DNA from: a virus
Direction: 5' to 3' (one strand)
Virus record (IMG/VR): IMGVR_UViG_3300024346_000008
Span: 99,935 to 163,934 of that record
Length of the DNA stretch: 64,000 bases
In this document: positions 28,801 through 36,398 of the stretch, piece by piece
Numbering within the stretch: position 1 is the stretch's first letter
Layout of the letters: every line of letters starts with the position of its first letter
Notes under the pieces: generated by a model
What the model was told of the DNA's origin: nothing
Seen by the model: only the letters and a program-made list of their open reading frames with translations
Database searches by the model: none
Translations under genes and position numbers: made by a program

Positions 28801-29919
28801 TTTTCCTAATGACCCCGTATGTTGAATATCTACGTCAGTTGTACAATTCTCAAAGTTTAATGCAATTGCATCAATAGATGGAGCAGACCCAGTTTGTGGT
28901 GCCCAAATACCTCGTGTCCATCGTTGAAAATTAACTGCGGTTAAGCGAAGTTGTCCACCGTTATATACTTTAAATCCAGTACCCGTTGCTGTTCCGGTTG
29001 CACGAGTTAATAAACATCCATTAACAATGAACGTACAGCCCGGTGCATCGGCAAGAGCAAATATTTGGTCTTGTGAAGAACCCGCAACACCACCATTCGT
29101 AGATGTTACGTTACGAAGTTGCATACGTCCAATACCACCGTCCGAACCAGAAGTAACTTGGAATCCAACATCAAAGGATTTACTACCTTCAGTAAATCCG
29201 CCGTATTTTATATTTGAGCATTGTAGAATACAATTGCCGCTACTTCCACTTCCGATAACTTTTGCATTTGTATAATTTGTTCCAAATCGTACATTTTCTA
29301 CATAGGCAATTGCATTAGTTTGCGGCGTTGTTGGCGACGAATATACAACGGCAGAAACGTTTGGTGCAGTAGACCCTTGTATTTGCATGTCAATAACCAT
29401 TGTTTGGTCAGCCATAACAAATATACTAGCACTTGGATTGGATGCGGAAACTATAGTGGAGATGGACGAATCGCCCTTAATCGCAATATATGGTTTAAGA
29501 GTAATTGTATTTTCTATATACACACCCGGATATACTCTTACCGTATACGTGTTCGTTGCCGTTGCATCCGTGATACTATCTACTGCTGTTTTAATTGAAT
29601 TATAATTTGTATCACTTCCCGCCAATCCTACCGTTACTAAATTATCTATAAACGTAGGAGGTGCATAACTTGCAGATGTTGCGTTTGATGCTGTGCCAAA
29701 TAAATATGAGGCGGTAATATTACCTAATAAATTAATACTGCCCGTATTTGGTACATCTAATGTTACAACACTTCGTACAAATTCACCACTGCTACCAGAT
29801 TGTTTAACGAATATTTTAGCATCAGCAACATTGATAGCCAATTCCCCAACACTTAACGACGATGTTGTGGGGGCAATGTTTGATGTTAAATTTCGTTTAT
29901 GTAGTATTTTATCTGGCAT
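22828..29919 (-). CDS. Giant tail fibre/adhesin: two beta-helix parts, repeat shaft, YadA-like head and C-terminal knob
   Basis: A 2363-residue protein and the largest gene here. Domains in order: an N-terminal SLSVGELAINVADAKIFVK attachment segment; two pectin-lyase-like beta-helix regions (around TYTVRVYPGVYIENTITLKP and RYVIEVGPGEFTEKQIDMRG); a linker with YLLVNGTRAMAGTLSL; a repeat shaft of SGSF/GTSSWAS units; about 15 units of a 16-residue YadA-head-like repeat (STFIG, then AGFSAS); and a C-terminal domain (KSFKIDHQILLGKKLIYGVL, EGPEHGVYVRGRL) common in marine myovirus fibres. It would form a long trimeric fibre that binds, and perhaps cleaves, host polysaccharide. Enzymatic activity is not shown by any catalytic residue I can identify. 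Confidence 0.88.
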   Translation of the reverse strand: MPDKILHKRNLTSNIAPTTSSLSVGELAINVADAKIFVKQSGSSGEFVRSVVTLDVPNTGSINLLGNITASYLFGTASNATSASYAPPTFIDNLVTVGLAGSDTNYNSIKTAVDSITDATATNTYTVRVYPGVYIENTITLKPYIAIKGDSSISTIVSASNPSASIFVMADQTMVIDMQIQGSTAPNVSAVVYSSPTTPQTNAIAYVENVRFGTNYTNAKVIGSGSSGNCILQCSNIKYGGFTEGSKSFDVGFQVTSGSDGGIGRMQLRNVTSTNGGVAGSSQDQIFALADAPGCTFIVNGCLLTRATGTATGTGFKVYNGGQLRLTAVNFQRWTRGIWAPQTGSAPSIDAIALNFENCTTDVDIQHTGSLGKVSGTDTFLKTLIAKDAPLYEVNQDPRRITVAKKGGDFTSISASVAYITDSAENNRYVIEVGPGEFTEKQIDMRGKPYIAILGSDTQTTVIIPSGSGAFDQLILGPTNEVSFLTLKGNNVAGYSALSAPDIGQIVSSDFAQVHKISIYNYDYGVKVSANTANSTFYGEYVDINGPFSYGVYVSSSNNFSVLANVENYYLFPSSSSGIGNYVVGPSSSLSLYTGLFKGDNTAGSTAIKIEQGASFEAAALEMQNWDYGVRVPAASPAPEFRIVGSMIHNSNIYDFDVLNTSTKGRYQGVASHGKINNLSDNFFWNFLDDTDGENDITRNLAVTFADGTHTDATTLIFKGSPMGVMEDGNITTGSGFNITVASGFGYARDATDAAVYKRIDWVNGNLTLTANSNNYIYLTSTEVLTAAGSIPNNETNIILGRVVTNNTGIELIDQTPYNGEHMANKLSTFNREALGPVYAAGSTVTEDSTPFKLDVTAGTYFFSENKFTPSGTSSINLTQYYPSASTWARYTSSIVPNNLYASASVLAPLSASAYTKHTLYGVGEGIDEKYFLVINSNQYSTLVAAENANLPSIPTYFNDGVVALAAVYVQSGSANITQIQDIRPIIGFRAAGVNASSVHGNLLGLNADDHTQYLLVNGTRAMAGTLSLDGNNITNVGTMFGTASWANNAVSALNSDLLDNRDSTTYASTGSNIFVGTQIITGSVIVTGSVKASYIDIDTTAVVGGAAGRLVWNDGDGTLDLGLKGGNTTLQIGQELVARVFNAEATTLTDGTAVYISGSQGNRIAVRRASATAELGSSNTIGVVTEPILSGQEGFVTVVGVVHGLNTIGLTPGALLWLSASAGEYTQTRPEAPYHGVQIGYVERVHASAGAIYVKIDNGYELDELHDVNVAGSSYGDLLVKSGSIWINSKQLTGSYGITGSLNVTNQIIGTLIGTASWASNAISSSFATTSSFAVSALSASWAPTQATGSTTWTSLTGIPEGLVSSSVQINTGSFSGSFTGTLIGTSSWATTASFAISASWAPTMATGSTAWTSLTGIPEGLVSSSTQINTGSFSGSFVGTLTGTSSWATSASYVLPSGLPAGTVSSSGQVSYTGLSNVPANIVSSSAQVIAFLPTGTVSSSAQINTGSFTGSFIGIHSGSAFGTASWASNAISSSFATTSSYALSANVTLPAGVVSSSSQINTGSFTGSFIGIFSGSVFGTSSWASNVVSSSFATTASAATSITFTPPTASFATTAATASSFTGYINFPNGLDVSGSLYTTGSQTTVGPVVISGSLNISGSVTASNVNLVLSGTPGPNTLLVLETATNKVFSTNNITASLFGTSSWASNAISSSFATTASYALSAIATLPAGVVSSSQQFTTLSDPFTGSFTGSFKGDGTGLTGVTATTFPFVGAAVISGSLTVTGSGITVIGGGITSSLFGTSSWASNAISSSYPFAAGASSSLITANSGIGRPGISASYLGFGAGTASFDCDYSTFIGTTAARNGSYNSVYIGYQVAYDAVASNDSVMIGYLAGTQGGRNASNSNFIGSEAGAGDPGNFNNSNLLGYQAGYSASGAYNVVFIGDQAGFAARSAFNSTFVGDSAGFSASKADTSTFLGSFAGYKAISASLSTFVGASAGQNATDPYNSTFIGLRTGFSASRASNSTFIGERAGELATDATGSTFIGLRAGFGASNARYSTFLGKRAGNNAVSASYSILIGDSSGYVVNSVDSMGSNNIVVGNSIGLPRNITDSINIGGIIFATGSYNNVAVQFTGSQSPSVAKVGINIVTPNYNFDVSGSGNFSNNLTVSGSLNATNGSITASNVNLVSISNTTNANSVLVLETATGKIFTTSSIGSTFPYTGNAIITGSLTITGSNALNITGSATILGAFQATTKSFKIDHQILLGKKLIYGVLEGPEHGVYVRGRLTKNNIIQLPEEWEWLVDADSITVQLTPIGTQQILYVQNIENNTVVINSNTPIDCFYFVQATRKDVDTLQTVE
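23560..24400 (-). repeat. YadA-head-like 16-residue repeats in the giant fibre
   Basis: About 15 tandem units with the pattern S-T-F-I-G-x-x-A-G-x-x-A-S-x-A-x, each about 48 nt. Some units are near-identical in DNA (around 23770-23790 and 23870-23890). They should fold as a left-handed trimeric beta-roll. Confidence 0.8.
24480..26000 (-). repeat. Fibre repeat array B (SGSF/GTSSWAS type)
   Basis: Coding repeats in the shaft of the giant fibre, with several copies of VSSSxQINTGSFSGSFxG followed by GT(S/A)SWASNA and SSSFATTAS. Segments are nearly identical to each other and to the arrays in the neighbouring fibre genes. Confidence 0.78.
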
Positions 29920-29949
29920 AATACCATCTCATAGAAAGTGTCATATTGT

Positions 29950-29960
29950 AATAAATATCA
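29950..29960 (-). promoter_or_regulatory. Promoter-like motif before the giant fibre gene
   Basis: Sense TGATATTTATT, 31 nt upstream of the start at 29919. It is part of the recurring motif set. Confidence 0.55.
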
Positions 29961-30017
29961 GTCATTAAGTTACTTACCATTGTTTACCCGTCGTTATAGG
30001 AAATTTATATAGATTAT

Positions 30018-31925
30018 TTAATATAATCCACCATCTATATAACTTGAAGTAAGTGCGTAGGAAGAAGTACTTGGTGTAAAGGTAATACTGGTAGCAGATG
30101 ATGCGGTAATTGCAAACGAGGAAGAAATTGCGTTACTTGCCCAACTGCTCGTTCCAAACAATGACCCAGTGTGGATGCCGATAAACGACCCTGTAAATGA
30201 ACCACTGTTAATTTGTTGAGAACTAGATACTGTTCCCACTGGAACTGGTGCATACGATGCCGTTGTGGCAAACGAGGAAGAAACTGCGTTACTTGCCCAA
30301 CTAGAAGTGCCTATAAATACACCCGTAAATGAACCGCTAAACGACCCCGTATTAATTTGCGTAGAACTAGAGACAGTACCCGTTGGAACTGGTGCGTATG
30401 ATGCGGATATTGCATTGGTAGCCCAACTTGACGTACCTATCAATGTTCCCGTCAATGACCCACTGAAAGAACCAGTATTAATTTGAATAGAACTTGACAC
30501 GGTTCCGGCGGGTAATCCAGAGGGAAGTACGTAAGATGCAGACGTTGCCCAACTTGCGGTACCAAACGTTGAACCACTATGAATACCAATAAACGACCCC
30601 GTGAAGGAGCCTGTGTTGATTTGCTGAGAACTGGACACGGTTCCCGCCGGAACTGGTGCATATGACGCAGTTGTTGCAAACGAGGAGGAGATAGCGTTAC
30701 TTGCCCAACTACTGGTGCCAATTAATGTGCCAGTGAATGACCCACTAAACGAACCAGTATTAATTTGTGCAGAACTACTAACAATTCCCGCAGGTAGTAT
30801 GGTTGGAGCAAATGATGCGGAAGTTGCAAACGAAGCAGTTGACGGAGTAAATGTTATTGAAGTTGCTGCGGAAGCAGTTGTGGCAAAGGATGCAGTTGCT
30901 GGAACAAAGGTTATGGAAGTTGCCGCACTTGCTGTTGATGCAAAGGAAGATGATACTGTATTATTTGCCCAACTTGATGTGCCGATTAAAACTCCAGTAA
31001 ACGACCCACTGAATGAACCAGTGTTAATTTGTGTTGAGGACGATACGGTTCCCACAGGAAGTACTGTTGGAGCAAATGATGCCGAGGTTGCAAATGATGC
31101 CGTTGCTGGAGTAAATGTTATTGAAGTTGCCGCACTTGCTGTTGATGCAAAGGACGATGATACTGCATTACTTGCCCAACTGGAGGTTCCTATCAATGTA
31201 CCGACAAATGACCCACTGAATGAACCTGTGTTAATTTGAGTGGAACTAGAGACTGTTCCTATTGGCAACCCACTCGGTATTATATATGAAGCAGTTGTTG
31301 CAAATGAAGCAGTACTCACCCCAGTGGCAGTTGTTATAGAATTTAATGTTCTTCCAATATATTGATATGCGGACATATATACATATTGCCCCGCAGTTGG
31401 TGTAACCGCAGATGAACTAAATTGCAATACACCTGTCTTATAATCAAACGCATAATTGTTAATAGAAATAACATCCCCGTTAGCAGGGGTCGTTGCATTT
31501 GTAGAAACAAATACCTTTGCTAAATAACCAGGTGGTGTATCTTCCGAGTTAGCATTTGCTAATGCTGAAACCGCATATTTGGGGGAAATAAAATTTGTTT
31601 GTTGACTACCAGTTATTAACTGCGCCCCAATTCCAGATGCCGACCCCGATGGGACGACGAAAAACCACACTTCGTTATTTAAGTCCGACTTTGTTAATGC
31701 TTGACGATAATAATATTTTAAGCTTCCCGAGAACGTTGATAAATGCTGCCCACTACCACTAAACGGTAAACTACTCGTAGGAATTAAATTTTGGTCAATA
31801 TAAATTTCTGTAGCATTAATATCCAACGTAGACGTAAATGCTTCTTGGGCATCGGTAAATGTTTCATGCGTATACCGTCTACTTTGAAGTAATCTTCCAG
31901 ATTTCTTTGTATTATCTATTGCCAT
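30018..31925 (-). CDS. Tail fibre protein with seven SGSF/GTSSWA repeats
   Basis: A 635-residue protein. The first about 200 residues are a distinct head (RRYTHETFTDAQEAFTSTLD, GDVISINNYAFDYKTGVLQF, YMSAYQYIGR). The rest is almost entirely seven copies of SSSxQINTGSFSGSFxGxxIGTSSWASNA with Ser/Ala/Thr linkers such as AATSITFTPATASFATSA. It lacks an obvious C-terminal knob and stops in the repeat (YALTSSYIDGGLY), so it may be a shaft joined to another protein's tip. Confidence 0.83.
   Translation of the reverse strand: MAIDNTKKSGRLLQSRRYTHETFTDAQEAFTSTLDINATEIYIDQNLIPTSSLPFSGSGQHLSTFSGSLKYYYRQALTKSDLNNEVWFFVVPSGSASGIGAQLITGSQQTNFISPKYAVSALANANSEDTPPGYLAKVFVSTNATTPANGDVISINNYAFDYKTGVLQFSSSAVTPTAGQYVYMSAYQYIGRTLNSITTATGVSTASFATTASYIIPSGLPIGTVSSSTQINTGSFSGSFVGTLIGTSSWASNAVSSSFASTASAATSITFTPATASFATSASFAPTVLPVGTVSSSTQINTGSFSGSFTGVLIGTSSWANNTVSSSFASTASAATSITFVPATASFATTASAATSITFTPSTASFATSASFAPTILPAGIVSSSAQINTGSFSGSFTGTLIGTSSWASNAISSSFATTASYAPVPAGTVSSSQQINTGSFTGSFIGIHSGSTFGTASWATSASYVLPSGLPAGTVSSSIQINTGSFSGSLTGTLIGTSSWATNAISASYAPVPTGTVSSSTQINTGSFSGSFTGVFIGTSSWASNAVSSSFATTASYAPVPVGTVSSSQQINSGSFTGSFIGIHTGSLFGTSSWASNAISSSFAITASSATSITFTPSTSSYALTSSYIDGGLY
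30120..31255 (-). repeat. Fibre repeat array C (seven copies)
   Basis: Seven coding copies of the SGSF/GTSSWASNA unit with DNA-level similarity, for example repeated CTGTATTAATTTG and GCGTTACTTGCCCAACT segments. Confidence 0.8.
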
Positions 31926-31940
31926 TATATTCTCTTGGTC

Positions 31941-34900
31941 TTAACTGAATGTCACGGTCATGGTTGAAACTGGCACTGGGTTCCCATTATATCTAACTAA
32001 TACATATATCTCATCATAGGTTGCGTTTAAAAACATACCGTCCGCATTTCGAATAGGCACTGTATATGTTGTGGTTGCAACCGAACCACCGCTGTTTCCA
32101 TACAAAGCAATTTGTGACCCAAATGGGTTTTGTCCATCGGTATTTGCCGTAATGTTTGTTACAAAGTTTGATGTTGTTTTCGTTGGGTCATATAATCTAG
32201 CAGGTGTATATATTGAACTGTTTGATGATTCAAATAGAATTAATACACTGACAGTATCCGTTGTGGCTGTTTGCCAATCCACTAAAGTCCGTCCTAGATT
32301 TAGTGTCATAGACGTTTTTGTTGCTGCCGGAGACACTTGAAAACGACGGACATAATATTTGTATACACTTGCAGAACTTGGATTGGTTATCCAATATCCA
32401 TATGACCCACCAGGCGTTACTAAATATCCCGGCTTAACTTGTAAGTCTGTTGCGCCTAAATTATAAAATACCGATCCTGTATTCCATGCAGTTCCTGTAA
32501 AGGAAAGTATGTTATCCGTTAATTGAATGCGATGATTTTCCCCTAAGAATGATTCCGCAACCGATGTACTAGAACCACTTGGAGAAGTATCCGTTCCTTG
32601 GTTTCTTCCCCAATATGCCAACGATCCACTTGCAGCGGGTTGTCCAAACGTTCCCGCGGTATGATAAAACACGGCCTGTGCGTCTGATGTTGCTGCTCCA
32701 GCTTTATTCAATCCAGTTGTTGTTAACGTAAACGTTGTTGGTGTTACCGTGGATTGTCCAATATTGGTATTTGTACTTGCTGCAAATGTTGTTAATGCAT
32801 TAACCTTAATAGTATCAGTTTCAAATGGAACGGTGGACGTTGCACGGGCCGTAACGCCGGTAGAATCATATACTGCGTTTGCTGTTTGAATCGTCCCACC
32901 TGCAGTGGAAACCGTGGTTACCCCGGATGTTAATGTAACGCCAGTTCCGGTTGGGGTTATGGATGCAATTCCTGTATTTGCATAGTACAATGGATTAAAT
33001 GACCCCGTTACTGAGCCAGAGATAGAGTACGTTGACCCACTTAAGTATGGTGCTCCACTCAATGAACGTGATGTTGCCGTTAACGCAGTAATAACCTTAT
33101 TCACGGTTATTGTATTAGTTCCCACATTGGTGGATATCGTTGCTAACGGCGCCCAGAATATTTCATTATTGCTTGCAACTGGTGTGTTATATAATCCCGA
33201 CCCACTTGCAATAGAAATAGATGCCGAAAAATGTACGTACCCACTACTACTAACGGTCGTTGCACTTCCAGTATACAACGACGGTGCAAATGTTGCAGCA
33301 AATTTTCCATCTTGATATGCACCTGGAATAACTGCTGGATTTACCGTATTAATTTTTGCTAAGGTTACACCGGATGTCGTACCAGCACCAGTTTGTGTTA
33401 TAAGTTGCTGTGATGCAGATGTTGCTGTATCCGTCTTTGTACTATTATCTTTAAATTTAAATATAAACGACCCAGATACATTAAATGTCGTAGGTACCCC
33501 ACCGGCCAATTGTCCCAAACCAAACAATTGAGCGTCCGCCGACGACGACACCGTAGTACTACCTGCCGCAACTGAGGTGTACGTATACCCATAATTCGTT
33601 GCCGTGTAAATGGTACCAATTCCAGCAAATATTGTACTGCCGGTTTGTGCAAATCCTTTTGACGTTAGATAATTAATTGTCGTATTGGATGATGCCGATG
33701 GAATATTTCCTACGGTTACCGTACCTGTCGTGGTATTAACTTGGTTTGCCGTAACTGTACTAAACGTTTTCGTATTCGGTGCCGCATCGGGTGCAGAAGC
33801 AGATAGTAATCCCGCAACAAATCGTAATATTTCTGACACGTTGGTATTTGAGGTAAAATTATTGAAATATGAACCATTTAAACTGGTTTGCCATGCGTTT
33901 GAGGTTGGTATACCGTTAGTAATGTTAGAAGCAGAAATGGTTGTTGATGTTCCATTACTCGCGGTAATTGACCCGCCAACCGATAAGTTATTTGTTATAC
34001 TGACTGTGGTACCATTATCAGTAATTTGCGAGTCACCAATATGGTCATCGCCAGTTGCTACGGGAATTTTATTTGTGGTTAATCCAGTTTCGTTTCCCAA
34101 CGTTCCTGTATTTTTTGGACCCGCAATTATTATTGCACTATTGTATGTTGCACCACTTTCTCGTTGATATACCCACCGATTATTTAAACTATCCCAATAC
34201 AATGAACCCGTTGCTTGACCCGAACCGGAGTCTACTACCGAAATACCGCCAAATTGTACAGCAGGTGTTGAAGTATTTAATACAATTTTATTATTACCGA
34301 TGTTTAACTGCGACGAGGTAACATATTGAACGGATGACGTTCCTAGTACCGTAAGATTGCCTTGTACCAATAACTGACTTGCGGTAATCAATCCAATAAA
34401 TGATCCCGTAAATGACCCAGTATTGATTTGAGAAGAACTCGACACGATACCACTCGGAACATTACTAAGTCCCGTATACGAGACTTGTGAGGAACTGGAG
34501 ACTACTCCTGACGGGAGTCCACTTGGTAGTACATAGGATGCAGTCGTTGCCCAACTGGCGGTACCGAACAATGGCCCGGTGTGTTCTCCTATAAATGACC
34601 CCGTAAACGACCCCGTATTAATTTGGTCAGAACTACTGACCGTACCTGCTGCAACTGGGGCGTAGGATGCGGAAATAGCGTTACTTGCCCAACTACTGGT
34701 TCCTATCAATGTTCCCGTAAACGAACCGGTGTATGAACCCGTACTATATTGATTTGAACTGGAAATGGTTCCCGCAGGAACCGGAGCATATGACGCAGAA
34801 ATAACATTACTTGCCCAACTACTCGTTCCTATTAAAACACCAGTAAATGATCCCGTAAATGATCCTGTATTAACTTGACCAGAACTACTGACTATACCCG

Positions 34901-36026
34901 ATGGAATTGGAGAGTACGATGCCGATATTGCGTTATTTGCCCAACTTGCGGTTCCAAATAATGAACCCGTGATACCTTGTGTAATTGACAAGGAACCCGT
35001 TAAGGTATGATTATTATTTGATTCCAAGGTCAATTTACGAGTTACTTCTACATCACTACCACCAACAAAGAACATAATATGATTATTGGGCGTTGCATTT
35101 CCAATATGTAACATACTACCCGTAGAATACAAATATGCATCATTGGGACCGCCAATTAATCCAGTAAATTGACTACTGTTAATACCCATGTTAATATAAT
35201 TGACTTCTTCCGTTCCATTGTCGGCAGTTGCCACGATATCAGAGGATGCATCCGCGCCATTAGAATCATTTTTTAAATTAATTTGTGCATATGAGTTCGT
35301 ACTGGCCCGTGCATTGATTATATTAAATGACCCTGGAATTGCTTGTACGGCAAGTGCTTCTGGCGCGCCTGACACGGGGGAAGAAGTATTAATACCCACA
35401 AATCCTTGGGTGTCAATAAATACGCGCGCATTAGCAATTGCACTACCCGGTCCACTAAATAATATAACTCTACGATCCGGTGAGGTATTTCCAATTAGTA
35501 AATCGCCATCTCCTGCCATATACAAGTAGGCATCGTCGGCGCCACCAATAGAATCGCCGCCACTTGCGTACCCACTACCATTAATACCCATGTTAATATA
35601 ACCAAATAATTCCGTACCAGAATCCGTGGTTGCAACGATGTCAGCAGATGCGTTTGACCCCGTACTGAAATTTTTAATATTTATTTGGAAATAGTTATCT
35701 GCGGTGCCATGTACCGAGACAGCATTATAAGAAGTTGTGTCCCCAGCATAGACACCCAACACATCAGGAGCACTTGCAGTATGATTGGTAGTGGACCCAA
35801 TCAGTATACTTGATCCTGTTTGGTAGATTAAACTGGACGTTAGTGTAGTAGTACTACTCCATAATGGAATATAGTATTGTGTACCACCGGTGATGGATGA
35901 GGACGCCACCGTCTCATAATCAAATGTTTCCCATGCACCAGACTGTGAATTAAAAATTGGTACTTTTTTATGCCCAATGGCATTTAAATTTAATTCTACA
36001 GGTTGTCTACCGATTAATCTTGCCAT
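31941..36026 (-). CDS. Large tail fibre protein (1361 residues)
   Basis: The N-terminus ARLIGRQPVELNLNAIGHKK and a QSGAWETFDYE segment form a probable attachment part. Two copies of a module with DIVATTDSGTELFGYINMGIN, GGADDAYLYM and LLIGNTSP follow, and the same module occurs in the 755-residue fibre. Then come a short SGSF/GTSSWA repeat array (near residues 350-540), a GNLTVLGTSSVQYVTSSQLN shaft part, a long Thr/Ser-rich beta region, and a C-terminal part (GYWITNPSSASVYKYYVRRF, then IYVLVRYNGNPVP). It is probably a major receptor-binding or side fibre. Confidence 0.85.
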   Translation of the reverse strand: MARLIGRQPVELNLNAIGHKKVPIFNSQSGAWETFDYETVASSSITGGTQYYIPLWSSTTTLTSSLIYQTGSSILIGSTTNHTASAPDVLGVYAGDTTSYNAVSVHGTADNYFQINIKNFSTGSNASADIVATTDSGTELFGYINMGINGSGYASGGDSIGGADDAYLYMAGDGDLLIGNTSPDRRVILFSGPGSAIANARVFIDTQGFVGINTSSPVSGAPEALAVQAIPGSFNIINARASTNSYAQINLKNDSNGADASSDIVATADNGTEEVNYINMGINSSQFTGLIGGPNDAYLYSTGSMLHIGNATPNNHIMFFVGGSDVEVTRKLTLESNNNHTLTGSLSITQGITGSLFGTASWANNAISASYSPIPSGIVSSSGQVNTGSFTGSFTGVLIGTSSWASNVISASYAPVPAGTISSSNQYSTGSYTGSFTGTLIGTSSWASNAISASYAPVAAGTVSSSDQINTGSFTGSFIGEHTGPLFGTASWATTASYVLPSGLPSGVVSSSSQVSYTGLSNVPSGIVSSSSQINTGSFTGSFIGLITASQLLVQGNLTVLGTSSVQYVTSSQLNIGNNKIVLNTSTPAVQFGGISVVDSGSGQATGSLYWDSLNNRWVYQRESGATYNSAIIIAGPKNTGTLGNETGLTTNKIPVATGDDHIGDSQITDNGTTVSITNNLSVGGSITASNGTSTTISASNITNGIPTSNAWQTSLNGSYFNNFTSNTNVSEILRFVAGLLSASAPDAAPNTKTFSTVTANQVNTTTGTVTVGNIPSASSNTTINYLTSKGFAQTGSTIFAGIGTIYTATNYGYTYTSVAAGSTTVSSSADAQLFGLGQLAGGVPTTFNVSGSFIFKFKDNSTKTDTATSASQQLITQTGAGTTSGVTLAKINTVNPAVIPGAYQDGKFAATFAPSLYTGSATTVSSSGYVHFSASISIASGSGLYNTPVASNNEIFWAPLATISTNVGTNTITVNKVITALTATSRSLSGAPYLSGSTYSISGSVTGSFNPLYYANTGIASITPTGTGVTLTSGVTTVSTAGGTIQTANAVYDSTGVTARATSTVPFETDTIKVNALTTFAASTNTNIGQSTVTPTTFTLTTTGLNKAGAATSDAQAVFYHTAGTFGQPAASGSLAYWGRNQGTDTSPSGSSTSVAESFLGENHRIQLTDNILSFTGTAWNTGSVFYNLGATDLQVKPGYLVTPGGSYGYWITNPSSASVYKYYVRRFQVSPAATKTSMTLNLGRTLVDWQTATTDTVSVLILFESSNSSIYTPARLYDPTKTTSNFVTNITANTDGQNPFGSQIALYGNSGGSVATTTYTVPIRNADGMFLNATYDEIYVLVRYNGNPVPVSTMTVTFS
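34385..34970 (-). repeat. Fibre repeat array D (SGSF/GTSSWAS type)
   Basis: Five or so coding copies of the same repeat family inside the 1361-residue fibre. Confidence 0.75.
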
Positions 36027-36035
36027 TATAATACC

Positions 36036-36383
36036 TTAGTCGTTAGCGTTTTCAAGGACCGACAATACGGCTTCTAATGAATTATTGAGATTGGTTTGAA
36101 AAATCAACGCATCATATTTTTGAAGTACCAACTTACCCGATAATGGGTTCAATGCTTCATTCGGTGGAATGTTGAAATTATTAAATAAAGTTACCATAGT
36201 GGCACTTCCAGATTTTTGTACTTTGACACTAACTTGTCTATCAAACGCAGTAATATTTGCAATTTGTGTAGACAAAATAATTGCCGATACATCTTTAGTT
36301 TGATTCTGATAAATAATATTACTTCCACTAACCAGTGGTAGTGCAAGGAGTACAAACTCATTTAGTGGTATTGCTTCAGCCAT
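36036..36383 (-). CDS. Small conserved virion protein upstream of the fibres
   Basis: A 115-residue, beta-predicted protein with IIYQNQTKDVSAIILSTQIA, VSVKVQKSG, LFNNFNIPPNEALNPLSGKL and VLQKYDALIFQTN. It resembles a small unnamed virion protein common beside fibre genes in marine myoviruses. It lies between the beta-helix protein and the 1361-residue fibre and may be a connector or a capsid/tail decoration protein. No enzymatic signature. Confidence 0.72.
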   Translation of the reverse strand: MAEAIPLNEFVLLALPLVSGSNIIYQNQTKDVSAIILSTQIANITAFDRQVSVKVQKSGSATMVTLFNNFNIPPNEALNPLSGKLVLQKYDALIFQTNLNNSLEAVLSVLENAND

Positions 36384-36398
36384 AATATAATTCTCTTG

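Noticed and set aside
30715-31239. Plus-strand frame of 174 codons opposite the 635-residue fibre
   Set aside because: It mirrors the fibre repeats, lacks a ribosome site, and would be the only gene on that strand.
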